The notes under the pieces are model-generated. The model saw only the letters and a list, made by a program, of their open reading frames with translations, had not been told where the DNA came from and ran no database searches. Below, in pieces: positions 1 through 12,972 of a stretch of 64,000 nt of DNA (position 1 is the stretch's first letter; each line of letters starts with the position of its first letter). The position numbers were made by a program, and so were the translations under genes. Source of the stretch: Oenanthe sinensis (taxonomy: Eukaryota > Streptophyta > Magnoliopsida > Apiales > Apiaceae); assembly GCA_028671895.1 (NCBI GenBank), contig CM053809.1, positions 31,037,501 through 31,101,500 of the forward strand, given 5' to 3'.

Positions 1-221
1 CAGCCTTGTTATCCGTGACAGACTAGTACCGATCTCTTCCTAACCCATCCCCTGTATGTATATGTATGTATCTCATCAATCTTAAAGCTAGGGTTTTATA
101 ATCGTTTCCCCAATGTCAATCAATTAAATACTCACTCCAAACCCTAATCAATTCCCAAACTATACTCAATCCTCACCATAACCACAACTCCAATTTTCCA
201 ATTCTCACTTTTTCCGGCGAC
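1..221 (+). promoter_or_regulatory. 5' flank and leader of first heat-shock factor gene
   Basis: The stretch before the ATG is C/T/A-rich leader-like sequence. It resembles the leader of the second heat-shock factor gene (about 18780-18924): both carry an 'aaccctaatcaa' core followed by a 'tcctcat/ca' and 'ccaatt' string just before the ATGGCG start. The promoter proper lies mostly outside the window. No clear TATA box can be assigned here. Confidence 0.5.
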
Positions 222-3200
222 ATGGCGGCTTCTGACGCCGGGAATTCTCCGGCGACCGGAGACGATGTTGTAGCGGTGCCTTCCCCTATGCTGAACACGA
301 TTGCGCCGCCGCCATTTCTTGCGAAAACATACGATATGGTGGATGATCCTTCTACTGATAGGATTGTATCGTGGGGCCCAGCCAACAATAGCTTCGTCGT
401 GTGGGACCCACCTGAGTTTGGGAGAAATCTTTTGCCCAAGTACTTCAAGCATAATAATTTTTCGAGCTTTGTTCGACAGTTGAATACTTATGTATGTCTG
501 TTTCTCTGTCTATCTACACTATACGTTCTTTTTATTTTACCTTGTATGTTTGTATAATTAATTATATATACTTGTTTGTTGTTTAATTTCGTTCTATTAA
601 TATTTTTAGGAATTGTAATTGGGTTAATGAATTAATTGAAAGATGCTTAAACTTAAATATTTGGGATTGTTTGGTTCTTCTCTTCTTGACTACATATCGA
701 TGTAGGCTAGTATTATTGTTTTCTTGCTTATGAGTGTCGTGGGGGTCAAAGCTAAATTATTTTAATTAATTGAATATGAAGCGTACAATATTGAATGCTG
801 TGATCAACTAAAAACTCAGTGGGAGAACTGATTTGAATTTTTAAGTTTCAAGTTTTTAAAATATACACGTTATATAATTACTGCGAGGGACTTAGTGTGC
901 ATATGCCCCTGCATAAGCAAATGCATTTTAACTTAAAGTTAGAGAATAGTAAAACGAGAAGTGTTTGGGAAATGAGCTGAGTTACAGTTTAAGTTCAAAA
1001 TTAAAAAAAAACGAAGTAGGCTTTAGCAACCTTTTCCTTTTGTGCGGCATTTAGCATTTCTTCCTTTTCTCGTTCTCTCCTCAATTCAAATGAAGATTGG
1101 ATATTGCCCTTCTTTCAAAGCTATCATCTACTAACTTGTGGATTTGGTTCATTTTGCTTAATTTTTTACTGTTATCTTGTTTATGAGCCGTATGGTGATT
1201 TTTTAGGCATTTAACCTTTAATACATGTCATGTCATAGCATGTGTAATGTGCATAGTTCTCATTAACCCCATAAGTAAGTTTCCTTGTTTTAGAGGGAAG
1301 TCCAGTAGACTCTCTTAGTTCACTCCTTAAATATTTTATAAAATATAAGCTATTAGGGTGCAAATAAGTACCTTCATCTTCAACAATACTCCTTATACTC
1401 ACTCCTTATTTGATATTTTATTATACAAAAATACTTTCCAATACTAAATGACTAAAGTACAATATACAATCGAGAGAGAAAGAGAGTTCTTTTAATTTTT
1501 TATTATAAAATAAAAGTTAGGAAACCCTTAGGGCTTATTTGTATTGGGGGTTGGGGAGGGAAGGGTTGGGTTAGGTTGTGACTTGGGAGGGGTTTAAAAC
1601 TCAAAAACCATGTTCGGATAGAAATTAAATACGAAGGGTGGGTTTTGAGAGGTTGGTGAGGGGTTGGCGGAGGGTTTTAATTTAACTGAAATGGTGAGTT
1701 TTTTAACACCCCAAGTTGGGGTGTTGGGTGTTATAGAGGATTACCGCTCCCAGATGGCCGGTCGTCTATCTATTAGCTTAGCTGCTGCCATGTCTGCGTT
1801 AATGTAGTTTTTACTTTCTTTTTTTTTTTTTGTAATAATTTGACCCCATGATGGCCTGGTCATGCAGTGATATTCAATTTTTTAAAAAAATTTCTATTTT
1901 TTTTTGACTAATTTGGCTTATAGCCTTACAAATGAGTATTTGTTCTAAAGAAATTCTCGGGGTGAGCCAGGATCGAACCCAGGACCTGGGACGACAGAGG
2001 ATAAACCCTCAACCACTTGGGCTATCCAACCGTGCTCTAAAAATTTCTATTTAATTATAGTTCATATACATGGCTATTAATTATTAGATGCTCTGTGCTT
2101 TATTTCAATTATATTATCATTAAGGTTTTGAAATATGAGAAAGATACACAGAGGTGGCTGAACTACCCAAACACTTTTCAAAACTTATAAACTATTGAGT
2201 AGATAAATATTCTATTAAGTAACAAGTAACTTTTATTAAGTTTAGCCAAACAGATTCAAATTTGGTTATAGACTTCTCATTGTAATAACTTTTATTATTT
2301 TATTAACTTCCCATTTTATCACTGGGTGGTTATAGACTTTGCAATGTGTTTTGCCTTTTAGGTTTGATTTGCATCTGTTCAGCAATTAACTACAAATTTT
2401 ATCATTTACTCAAACCGTGTTAACTAAAGATGCAAATAGATTGTATCACAATTGTTGGTTTCAGATAATTACTATTTTTTCCGCATTAGGACACGTCCTC
2501 TATTAGATCTACCCTATATATCATTGAAATCAAAGAGATGCAATTCGAAGGGCTCAAAGAACAAGGGATACTGAAATGTGATTTTGATGTGGGTTTTTTT
2601 CTTCAAGGATAGAGAATGTTCAATGAAGTAAAAGTCAAATACACATTTTTCAAAGAAATGTGATGTTTGGAACTGGAAGAACAATGGGGGATAGAATGAT
2701 AGATATTACATCGTGATCATACTTTTTATATTGGTGTGCCCCGAGAATAATGTATAAAAATCCTAAAAGTTCATGTTTAAGCTGTATTAGAGATTTATTC
2801 TGGAAGGAGTAGTGGGTGAATCGTCAAAGTTGTTAAGGTTCCATTTCGTATCTGCTTGACAATTATTTTTTATTAAGTTTGTGTGTGTATGTCTATCTGC
2901 TATTACTTTCTCTCTTTTTATGAAGTCTTTCGTTTTAACTGTTTTGGATTTTAAAACTGTAATGAAAACTGTGTTATCAGTAATAAGTTAAGAGCAAAAC
3001 TTGCTTATTACTTTGGATATACTTTCTTTGCTTCATTTGGATTCATCCATCTGGAGCCAATTCTAGTTGGGGTTTCCCCCCAATTTTAATGCTCACACGG
3101 TTCCATTTGCAGTAACCGAATGCTCCTTTTGTTTCTTTAGATAGTCTTTGATTTTGCTTTAGACAAGACCACCCTTATTTTCGTTGTCTTAATTTATTGC

Positions 3201-5839
3201 CAACTGTCAGGATCAGTAGTAAAGATAAGTATAGTAGTAACGGTATATAGGTCATTACTGAGTGAGTTAGTCTAAGTAGCCTATATATAGCAAGACTTGT
3301 TTATATTTTCAGTTTATGCAATGAATATATGAAAATGAAACTTGTTCCACCGAACCCCCCTCTCTCTCTAACTGATTCTGTCTCTCACTAGGGTTTCTAC
3401 TTCTAATCTCTCTAATTCTGTCTCTCTATGCTAAATCTCTCTCTTTCTGTCTTTATCTCTCTCATTTCTATCTGAACTCTCTGTATCTGCCTTAATACCT
3501 CTACTTTACTCGTTAATTCTGCATATATAACTTAGAAAGCACCAAAAACAGCTTCAAACATTTCAGGAATTCATCAATTCCTGACACCAACTCACTAATA
3601 CCATCTGTATTGGCACTTGGCAGAAGGAAAAATAAAATTTTAAATTTATTTATTGCCAACTTATTTCATAATCCATTTGGTTCAGCTGCGAGAAGCAGAC
3701 ACAGCCACACAGGCCACAGAGAGTAAAGGGTAACCTGAAAGTAAGATATAAACCAGGACATCAAAAGGACCCTAGAAAAATTGAGATTACAAATTAGTTT
3801 TAGAATGAAAACGCTGGGCGGGTTTAAATCAAAGCACTTGCCAACATTATATATAGAAAGTTGCTGTTAGATTTTTTATATATTGATGGAACAGAGGGTA
3901 CTATTGTCGTATTAAAGAAGTTTAGCATAATGGCTTGGTGTGCAGCTCAGTTTGAGCCAGAGTATTAGAGTGCAAGCAAAGACCTTAGTGGGTATGATAA
4001 TATAGTTTTCATCCATTAGATAGAGGTAACTTTGTCACCATGCCTTCTATCGGCTGTTGTTCTCCTTTCTATCTGATTCCTTTAGTCTCTTACTCTAATT
4101 ATTCTATCTTTCTATTCTCCCGTAAATCTCATCTACAATTTTTGGTTCGATTTCTCTGTTCCTCGTGGTAAATATTACTGATTCCTGGTCCCAACACAGC
4201 CATATACAACAAAATTTGGTGCAATTACTCGTCAAAACATGGGAAGCTAAGGATTTAATGTATATTCCGATTATGAAACTATCTATTACTCCTTTGTTAT
4301 AGCAGTAAATGATATTAAATCTACTATTAACGCCGTTGTTTTATCCTCTCTTTCATAGGTATGCTTGCATCTTTTTCTACGTAATCTGTGAATTAGAATC
4401 TGTGTGACATCTATTCTGTTTTTTTCATGTTTTATGTCATTGTGCAGCCTAATTGCTTTTACCTAAGAATAACACAAGATAGAATATAAGAAAATGCATG
4501 TCTTATATATAATGTAATTGAATTTTATTGTTATTATTAATTGGATTCTATTTATTTTCACATTATCATATCTAATTTATTTTGGGGTTATGTGAACAAG
4601 CAGGGGTTTAGGAAGGTTGATCCAGATCGGTGGGAGTTCGCGAATGAGGGTTTCTTACGAGGCCAAAGGCATTTGCTTAGGGGCATTGTCCGTCGTAAAC
4701 CGGTTCATGCACAAAATCAACAGCCACAGCAGCCGCATGGACAGAACTCAACAGTTGGGGCGTGTGTTGAAGTTGGGAAATTTGGCCTTGAGGAAGAGGT
4801 TGAGAGGCTTAAGAGGGACAAGAATGTGCTCATGCAGGAGCTTGTCAGGTTGAGGCAGCAGCAGCAGACAACTGATACACAGTTACAAGCAATGGTGCAA
4901 CGCCTTCATGGAATGGAGCAAAGGCAACAACAAATGATGTCATTCCTATCGAAGGCTGTGAACAGCCCTGGCTTTTTGGCACAGTTTCTACAGCAACATA
5001 ATGAAAGCAGCCAGCTGATAACTGAAGGCAACAAAAAACGGAGGCTTAAACCGGATGTCCCAGACGATCATCTAGTTACTCCTGCTGATGGACAGATTGT
5101 CAAATACGACCCTTATATGAATGATAGTTCAGTGTTCAGTCGTATGATGTTGGATGCATCTCATCAGTTGGAATCCTTGAGTGCTGGTACCAATAGTATT
5201 TTTGTTAGTGATGTTTCATCATCATGCAACTCATTAGATCTTGGAAGTGCTCCAGTTTGTACGTCAGGAGTGACACCAACTTCAGTGATGTCATGTTTAC
5301 CATCAGTGATGGGTGTTGGAGCCGTTGGTCCTTCAAATTCCATGGCTGAGATTCAGTCTTTACCAGCAGGTGTTACTTCTGATGCAGTTAGAACTACTAC
5401 ATTTCCAGAGCTTAGCCCCCTAGTCGGTTCACAGGAGTTTTCGGCCGTCGATCTTTCTCTGAATAACATGCTTATGCATGAGTCTCCGTTACAAGTGGCT
5501 CCAGAAGGCAATGTTGATAATAGCGTATTTACGCATCCAACCTCATTAAATATGGATGAGAACATGTACCTAGATATTGACAGTTTCTCTCCAGAATCAG
5601 ATGTCATTTGGGACAGCTCTTTGATCGATGCGATACTAAAATCAACTGATCCTTCAGGGGTCCAGTTGCCCCTATCGAGTCCATTAACTACAAATGCCGA
5701 GGAGATGGAATCGACTCCACCAGCTGCATCTCAACATATGTATAATGCAAAACCCTCGGAAAATGGGGGATCAAATCTTCAGATGCAAGATCTTACTGAA
5801 CAGATGGAGCTTCTTTCATCAAATGCCAAAAAACTTTAA
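222..5839 (+). CDS. HSFA1: Heat shock transcription factor, class A1
   Basis: Two exons, 222-491 and 4604-5839, encode 501 residues; the 4.1 kb intron falls after the NTY of the DNA-binding domain, the conserved plant HSF intron position (GT at 492, AG at 4602-4603). Visible domains are a DNA-binding domain at about residues 31-124 (recognition helix region SSFVRQLNTYGFRK), a long HR-A/B coiled coil at about 150-222 for trimerisation, and a nuclear localisation signal NKKRRLK at 233-239. Further on are an acidic-aromatic activation (AHA-type) motif DVIWDSSLIDAILKS near 423-437 and a C-terminal export signal LTEQMELL at 487-494. By family knowledge class A1 factors bind heat-shock elements as trimers and switch on chaperone genes; the long HR-A/B insert, the SPGFLAQF signature and the terminal export signal are why I call A1. 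Length is normal and all key parts are intact. The start codon opens the only frame into the domain. Confidence 0.95.
1886..2052 (-). mobile_element. tRNA-derived SINE with perfect 14-bp target duplication
   Basis: Read on the minus strand, the body (2038 down to 1900, 139 bp) starts AGAGCACGG, has a pol III box A-like TAGCCCAAGTGG, a box B GGTTCGATCC, and ends in a short A-tail. It is flanked by identical 14-bp copies of aaaaatttctattt at 1886-1899 and 2039-2052. It lies antisense in intron 1 of the heat-shock factor gene. A second, deleted copy of the same family is at 40458-40558. The tRNA likeness covers only the head, so this is a SINE and not a tRNA gene. Confidence 0.88.
3200..3591. 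mobile_element. Small solo LTR in heat-shock factor intron
   Basis: A 382-bp unit (3205-3586) begins TGTCAGGA and ends TCCTGACA, an 8-bp terminal inverted repeat of LTR type. It is flanked by 5-bp duplications ccaac (3200-3204 and 3587-3591). The inside is rich in ctctctgtctct strings. The intron of the second heat-shock factor gene has the unoccupied site near 21340 (attgcaaactcattaat), which confirms both ends. No internal retrotransposon region remains, so it is a solo LTR or a very small LTR element. Confidence 0.85.
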
Positions 5840-6967
5840 ATTTTATGTTACTTCAAACTTAAATTGTACATGTGTGTGATATCTGAGGCGACACCAATGA
5901 TGATATAATAGAGCCAGCTTATACTAATGTGACCGTGTTGTCTTTGCACATACAAGGAATTAGTGTTGCAATCCAATATAGTTCTTTATACCTAGGTGAC
6001 AATTTCTTGACCCCAGTTCCTTTATTTTAGCGACACCAAGTAGCATCAAGCTCATTACATTTTGAGGGTTTTCTTTTTGTTGTGTAGTACATTGTGCAAG
6101 TGACTGTTCTGTCTGGTCTTGATTCTGAAGAAAAAACTAAGGAAAGCAAGGTGCTATAATATTTGCTATAGTGCAGGTGAGGAAGCCAAGTAGTACGGTG
6201 CTGTTATATGCATGTCATGTATAAAAAGGATACAGATGAATCCATTATACTTGTACAAATTGTTATTTTCTGGAAAACAAATAATTTAATTTATTTGAGA
6301 AAATATTCAGAATTTTTATTTTCCAAATTCGGTGAACAATTTTGTAAATACAAATTAAATATGGTATAGATTCTCAGAGGATTTGGAGCAAGTGTTGAAA
6401 AACAATTATTTGGTTTATCTATCCATCCATCTATAGGATAATCAATGTAATTCAATAATTTACTATTTTGTATTGTCTGAAAAGATTATTATATGATTTA
6501 TTCAAAATAAATATTTTATGATTATAATTATCAATTTATTAAGAATAATCTTATTCATATTTAAGTGCTAAATATAACAAATCCTGATTAAATAAATAGA
6601 TCCAAAAAAAATTAAAATATTGATACTGTGCAAACAACAGAACATACTTTTACCAATCTTAAAGACAGTTGGTGCTTACCAAGCATTCCCCGTGTCTTCA
6701 CAGAGCTGAAGAAACCATTTGGCTGTGTCACACTTGCAGAAAATCACCTAATTACTGAGCATCCAACAAGATGGCCCTTTATTTAACAAAGTAATAATGC
6801 AGTTTAAAACAAAAGATAGAGTACATTAAGGAAATTGAAACTCAAACAGATAGAGTACTGAACTGAGCAAGTAGCACCCTGGGACATCTCAAACTTTGCT
6901 ATATCACTAGCAAAATCACGCAACAATATAACACAATAAAATTTATTCTTCTTGACTATCAGGAAAC
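5840..6967. other. Convergent 3' flanks, no gene
   Basis: This holds the 3' untranslated sequence of the heat-shock factor gene (from 5840) and, coming the other way, that of the RNase III-like gene (down from 6967). Between them is AT-rich sequence. I see no other coding stretch. Confidence 0.6.
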
Positions 6968-8912
6968 TCATATATAGTTTTTCTCTCGTAAGCCGAGAAG
7001 CATCGCTGAAGCAGCAGAACCCTCCGCATCCCTCAGCCTCGATTTTTCCTCTCCCTCTTTGCAAAATAAGTCATCAGCAACTTTCAAGCTAACAGAACAT
7101 ACAAATATCCTAGCATGAGCTGGTCCTACTTGTTTCTCAATTCTGCAAGGATCAGTGAAAACAGTGTTACATAAGTTGTATGCTTATTAGCAATGTGATA
7201 CAAGGAGATAAATTTACTAGCGTCTACAATGTTCTTGCAAATTTTAAGGTCATATACAAATGATAATCAACTAGCTCATAAAGCTGTTATGTAATCCAGT
7301 TCAACATATCAATATATCCATAATTTTCGATTCATCTCATATTAAAGTTTTCTTACTTGAGCAGTTGAGCCAGACAGGTTTTATAAATTTTAATCACTGT
7401 CCAGGCTCGAGAATGACAGCCCAATATGACTTTGAAACTTGTCCATGAAGATCTTAGTTTTTCAATTATTTAATTCAACAACAGGTAAGTGTTATCATAT
7501 TACATTTCATATTGTGAAAGCAAAGAATGTTATTGAGTAGCAAGACTAACTCTGTATGCTATTACAGAGGATGATGAAATATTTATGTTTGTATCAAATA
7601 AAATTTTATACCTGTAACTTGGTATTGGCCATTTCTTCTTAAAGCAAACTTCATGCAGCTTTCTCTTAGCACTTTCAATCTCATAAATTTCATTCACGCT
7701 GCTACAAGTATCAATTTTTCCACTCTGATGTGCTAGTTTCTCTAGAGCAGCCCTAGCTGCATGAAGCTTTACGTTTACGCATTGATCTGAAGATACAGAA
7801 ACAATTAACTTGCTATCAATATACACACTGGCAACATTTTTGTCATCTTGTCTCCAATGCTTGATATCAACTTGTTGTCCGTTCTTTTGGCACAACTCAA
7901 ACAACATTGATACAGGTTGAGGATGTTGTGGTAGCATGTTAATAGTGATGAAAGGCTTGAGTAGTCCCTGAACAACCTGAAGAGCATATGAAGTTACTAA
8001 AACCCGAAAAAACTATATATACAATGTCAATTACCAAAAAATAACTCATACATATTTTTACCTCTCCATACATCATACTTATTATTTCATTTAAAATTTG
8101 CAAACATTTCTACTACATTGGTTAGAGTTTAGAGTTTTTTTTTACTGTGGGAACCCGCAGCCGCTACCCTTTTTTTTGGGTGCGCACTGGGTAAACCCAC
8201 GGGCTCACGCAATAGCCTACAAACCACGTGAACCAGGTAATTTTCTAAACGTGTCATCCAGACTTATCGAGAAATAACGAAATAGCAAGGAATAAACTAA
8301 TGATACATACCAGCCACGTAGCCTTTAAATCATACTGTAGGTCTACATGTACAGCAGCTACTACTGACTCCACAATGTCGGCAAGGACTTTAGGTGCTTT
8401 CATTGCACCTCCATAAACAACGGTATTCTGTTCTTCTCGTACCACTTCAAGAAACTCCTTAACCTAGATCAAATTTCATTATTAAGCAATTGAAATAAGT
8501 GCATTAGCCACAAGTGTCGAACAAAAAAAAAAACCTGATCATCCACAGATGAAGCGTTGTGGCGCAGATACTTGTAAAGACCACTACGAACCGCAACACG
8601 AGCTAGCCTCTCGGTGCTAATGTTAGCTTCTTTTACTAGCAAAAGAATTTGAGGATCATTGACGGGATAAGCAAGATAAGCATATCTAGCAATCACACAA
8701 CCCAATGCAGCACCGCCTAGGAACTCTAGGCGTTGATATGATGGAGAATTGGTGTAAGAAGAGTGTGTTAGAGCCATTTCCAGTAAGTTCTTGTCTTTAA
8801 AGTTGTAATCCAGGATTTTCTCAACTGCCTTAATGGTTTCACACATGTTAATGCATTCTTTGTCATGGTTTTTGAGCACTGTCACTGGATGACCGGCCAT
8901 ATGTAGTAACAT
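6968..8912 (-). CDS. RNase III-like protein with two dsRNA-binding domains (RTL type)
   Basis: Four exons on the minus strand, 8912-8535, 8463-8311, 7976-7612 and 7142-6968, give 356 residues. The RNase III domain spans about residues 24-177, with signature RLEFLGGAALG at 61-71 and the second acidic cluster ADIVES at 154-159. Two double-stranded RNA-binding domains follow, about 183-250 and 265-350; the second crosses the last intron and ends AASAMLLGL. The layout and length match plant RNASE THREE-LIKE (RTL2-type) proteins, which cut structured RNA precursors. Odd point: the usual LEFLGDA motif reads LEFLGGA, so the conserved metal-binding Asp is Gly (residue 67, codon GGT at 8712-8714), while E63, D155 and E158 remain. 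The start at 8912 is chosen because a TATA box sits at 8980-8987, which places upstream in-frame ATGs before the expected transcript start; an alternative start is 8900. Confidence 0.88.
8145..8245. repeat. GC-rich dispersed-repeat remnant in intron
   Basis: Intron 2 of the RNase III-like gene contains an abrupt GC-rich stretch (aacccgcagccgctaccc, then gggtgcgcactgggtaaa). It stands out from the AT-rich surroundings and resembles SINE-like repeat heads common in plant genomes. No ends or target duplication could be fixed. Confidence 0.4.
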
Positions 8913-8979
8913 TCCTGGATGTAGTGAAACAGTTATAAAATGAATTGGGGTGGTGGGGAGGCGAGGCGAGGGGAGGGGG

Positions 8980-8987
8980 TATTTATA
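8980..8987 (-). promoter_or_regulatory. TATA box of RNase III-like gene
   Basis: The minus strand reads TATAAATA here, about 70 bp before the chosen ATG at 8912. This fits a transcript start near 8950. Confidence 0.55.
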
Positions 8988-9000
8988 CAGAGGAAACATA

Positions 9001-12000
9001 TTTTTTTTGTTGGGCCGGATACTATTGGGATTTAATATTTTCGTAAAATCTACTTCTTTTTAGAATACCACCTTTTTGGAAAAATTTAAATTTTACTACA
9101 TTTTCTAAAAATTTATATCACTTTTTTTAAATATACTATGTCACTATATATAATTGTTTTAAAATTTAAATTATCCAATATTCAGATTTTATAAAATCTT
9201 TTAATATTTTCGAAAAAACTACTTTTTTTCAAATATTACCCATTCCGAAATCTTGAATTTTAGTTTTTTTTAAACGGTTCTATTACTTTTCTAAATATAC
9301 TGCCTCTTTGTCATTATATATTAATTATTAGAGGATATTCAATCCGGATTTCGAAATTTACGATTCACCTGGAATATTAGTCTAAAACGCAATATTTATC
9401 CATATAATATTCACTAACGTAAGTATAACAATCTCCCCCACTGATGATAATAATAATAAGCATTAGCAAGGAAATATAAATCCATTATTTGTATTTCATG
9501 ACATAACTAAAAACACCAATGAAAATAGAAGTATGAACAATTTCTAGAAAACCATACTTTCAAACAAAACAAGAAATACCAAAGAAAATATTATATATGA
9601 AACATTTATATTTGTATTTCCCGAGATAAAGAGAAATCCCAATTGCCAATGAAAATTACCAAATAAGTTGATTTACACTCCAAATCCACAATTCTCCAAA
9701 AAAAACGAGAAACACAAAGAAAATTCATATTTACTCCAATAATTGTTATCTCCGTACGATAAGAAATCCTAAAGAAATTAACATAAATTTAATTAATACA
9801 ACTAAGTGGAACATTCTCCATTATTCACTATAGATGTTCAGCTTGTTAGTGATTCACCCAATTGCATGCAATGTAAAAAGGTTCCCCAACCTTTAAAAGC
9901 CACAAAGAGAATTAAAATAGTCCAGTCACAAAGGCCAAAAATATACTCCAGCCACGGAGACCATAAATATTTTCTACTGTTCCACTTAAATAACGAGTAC
10001 ATCAAATGTGTGAGAAGATAGTATGAAATGTAAGAGAGGATGGCACCCATAATTAATTTTCAAACAATTTCAAAGTACCGAGAATCATCAAAAGAGTAGT
10101 AAATGAGTACACTTTCAAGCTTCAATGGTTCATAAAAAAAGTTTAACATTTTCTAAATTCACGAGTATTAATGGTAGAAAATAAGAAAAAGAGAAGTACT
10201 TTTGAAAATGTAGTGTAGATACAACAAATAAATGTTGTAAAAGTACAAGCCAAGCAAAGGTAGTTCTACCAAATAAGTTGTCCAGCTCACAAAATCAAAT
10301 ATAAATTAGCCGCTGCTGCTAACTCAATAGAGTCTAAATCCCGAAGCAATTAATAATTAACTTATTCACCAAATTTGAGATTTGTATTATGAGATTAAAC
10401 ATATAAGAACCTTTCTTGTGTGGCTATGATGGTAATTTAAGCCTATAATCTCCGCAAATTAGTTTCTCTTTCCCCAAATGAATAATTAAAGCTCTATCAA
10501 TATATTCAAGAGTAGTGATAATTTAAATCAGCACAAGAGAATCAAATTTGCATCCCTAAATATGTATATATAAAAGATCACCAACATAACAATAAGAAAA
10601 GGTAGTAAACTTGCCTTGATTTTCGACATATTGTCCTTGGCATTTTTTTCCCACTAAATTCTTTCTGACCTCATATGATGATTATCTTGGTCGGATTTGT
10701 AATACATTGGCGTCATTATCAAAGTACATATGCACTTATTTTTCGTGTAGTCCGAAACCTTTCTAAAGCCACCCAGACAAATCTCGTAAGTACTCGAACT
10801 GGCAAATAAAACTTGTTTCCTTTCACAAAGCATTCCTCAATGCTTCCTTTCCAGACCTGCAATTCACACATCTCTCATGAGTCATAATTACGAGCATCTC
10901 CCCTGATTTGCCCAACAAAACTACAACAAGTGACTGACTGACCTTTTAGTCTGGTAGCAAAACATATCCACTTAAGATGCATCATTTGTTTGTACGGATG
11001 ACAATTTTGTTTGTACGAAATTTGTTTCCAGAGTGACCCGAAAAAATCGGGTCATCTTTCGTGTTATCCGAAACTCACCCGAAATGATTCGAAAATATAT
11101 ATATATAATAAAAATTAAATAAAATTAATATTATTTATATATTAATTAATTATTTAAATATTATATATTTTATTTAAATATTATTAAAATTAATTTTTAT
11201 AATAAAAATATTAATTTTATATTTTTATTAATTATTTGTATTTATTATTAAATTATAATTATTTCGGATCGGGTTCGGGTTATTCATGGATATTTCGGGT
11301 CGGGTTTGGGTTGAGTATTCTGACCCATTAAAATTTCAGATCGGGTTTGAGTTGGGTTAAAATTCTGATCCGAGTCTGTCAACCCGACCCAAAACCCGAA
11401 ATTGACACCATATTACTGAAAGATCTCCTACGTCCTTATATTTTTTTTATTTTATAAAAATATTATATATATTTTCTGTTATTAAATATATATGGGTTTG
11501 GGACTGCCGATAGTAAATGTAATTCTGAGTTTGAAGATTTGAAATTACAATAAAACCACTATAAATTAATAATTTCGAAATTAATAAATATTATTAATTT
11601 ATTAAAATTATTAAATAATCGAAATAAAAGATGTACGATTACTATTATGTAGGGACAAAAAATTTATATTAAAAATATTAATTTATTATAAATTATTAAT
11701 TAATCAAAATTTTACCGTAAATATTAAGTCTAATGAATAAAATTCATACATACAACCAATGGATCCTTTATAAAAAACATGTTATAAGATTTATAGAAAA
11801 ATTAATTTAATGAATTAAATCAAAAATTATACTCTTAAAAATATTTGATACATGATTTTTTTACACATATTTTTAAGAATTTTGATTATATAATTAACAT
11901 TATTATCTTAACTTTTTTAAATAAAAAATTTTATTCAATTTTTTTTAAAAATAATAATTTTAATTATATAATCGACAAAAGAAGTAATAACTATAACATA

Positions 12001-12896
12001 TAAAGAAATATAATAAATAATTTAATCTCGAATTTAATTATTTCTTACTAATTTTGGATGCAACACTCAACACATACTCCGAAAATAAAGAGTACACATT
12101 ACAGTACACACGGATTCATTCTTGGTGCTGTGAAAAACGAAAGCGAGCTTGTTGTATGCATATATGTGTATACACACACACACACAATTTGGTACTTAAC
12201 TATATGTTTTTGGTTTCAATATCGTTGAAATTCATTACTAATATTCTTATATGTGTTGTTGTGGTATTGTAAATAATTTTGTATCTATCTATGCAGGCAG
12301 GCTATTTATATGTGCAAGTTGTTCTGGATGAATTTCAATTTTCAGGTACTAAATTTTTTTGATATTTTTTCAAGCTAATTTCTCATATAGTTATCTTTAA
12401 ATTAGATTTTTATAATTGACTTTGTAGTCTATTTATAGGCTATGATCTATTTGTTTTGTTATAATTTAGGTTGTGTATGTGATAGGTGAATTATAATGAC
12501 ACGGGATTAAAACATTTAATGATAAAATTTTCACCAATTATACACGATTACTTATACTGATCCCCACTACTTGTTATGCTAGTGCATAGTACGAATTTTT
12601 TGCTTTGATTATATATCGGATTGGACTGCTAGAGGGTGAAGTGCTCGGTCATAAAATGAAGATTGGACATCAAATCCCACACTTATGTCGTGTTAGACAT
12701 ATGAGGATAAACTAAATTACTGTGTATGCGGGACCTTTTAAGAATTTTCTGAAGCAAAGTTGTAATGTTTCTCTATACATCTACAAAAAAAATTTGCAGT
12801 ATTCATATTCCTTTTTTTTTTGCGTTTTCGTTTATTTGAGGTGATGTGTATATTAATTAAGAATCATAGTTGGTCTGTTGTTTACTATATTTACAG
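9001..12896. other. AT-rich gene-free stretch
   Basis: Mostly AT-rich sequence with no supported gene. Between about 9040 and 9330 there are two diverged copies of a 180-bp unit, each starting with a 'ttttcg-aaa-ctact' string. A repeat-like block at 10996-11409 is listed separately. Confidence 0.6.
10996..11409. mobile_element. Possible non-autonomous DNA element with GGGTCGGGT ends
   Basis: Outer ends look like a weak inverted pair (ggatgacaatttt at the left, aaattgacacc at the right). The inner flanks are rich in cgggt/acccg strings around an extremely AT-rich core. This is the same build as the elements at 37192 and 42778. No target duplication is visible, so ends are approximate. Confidence 0.4.
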
Positions 12897-12972
12897 GATC
12901 GTTGGTTGGCAATGGATTTCCAGGTGCTGAACATGGCGCGGCAAATAACTGTTCTAAATGGGAACTCTAGTG
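12897..12972 (+). pseudogene. Isolated copy of DUF1664 exon 4
   Basis: This 76-bp segment is bounded by an AG acceptor and a GT donor, exactly the length of exon 4 of the DUF1664 gene at 51829-60887 (52972-53047). It reads in the same phase, with LAMDFQVLNMARQITVLNGNSS against LAMEVRQLASARQITILNGSSS in the intact gene. Similarity stops at the exon edges as far as I can see, and none of the other twelve exons was found nearby. It is most likely a relic of an old duplicate or transposed fragment. Confidence 0.75.

Noticed and set aside
1960..2038. A tRNA gene on the minus strand (clear box A and box B).
   Set aside because: The tRNA-like head is followed by an unrelated body and A-tail, with a 14-bp target duplication, and a second copy exists at 40458. 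It is a SINE.
8900..8999. A longer N-terminus for the RNase III-like protein starting MFPLYKYPL.
   Set aside because: Its ATG lies upstream of the TATA box at 8980-8987, so it should not be transcribed, and the added residues have no family likeness.
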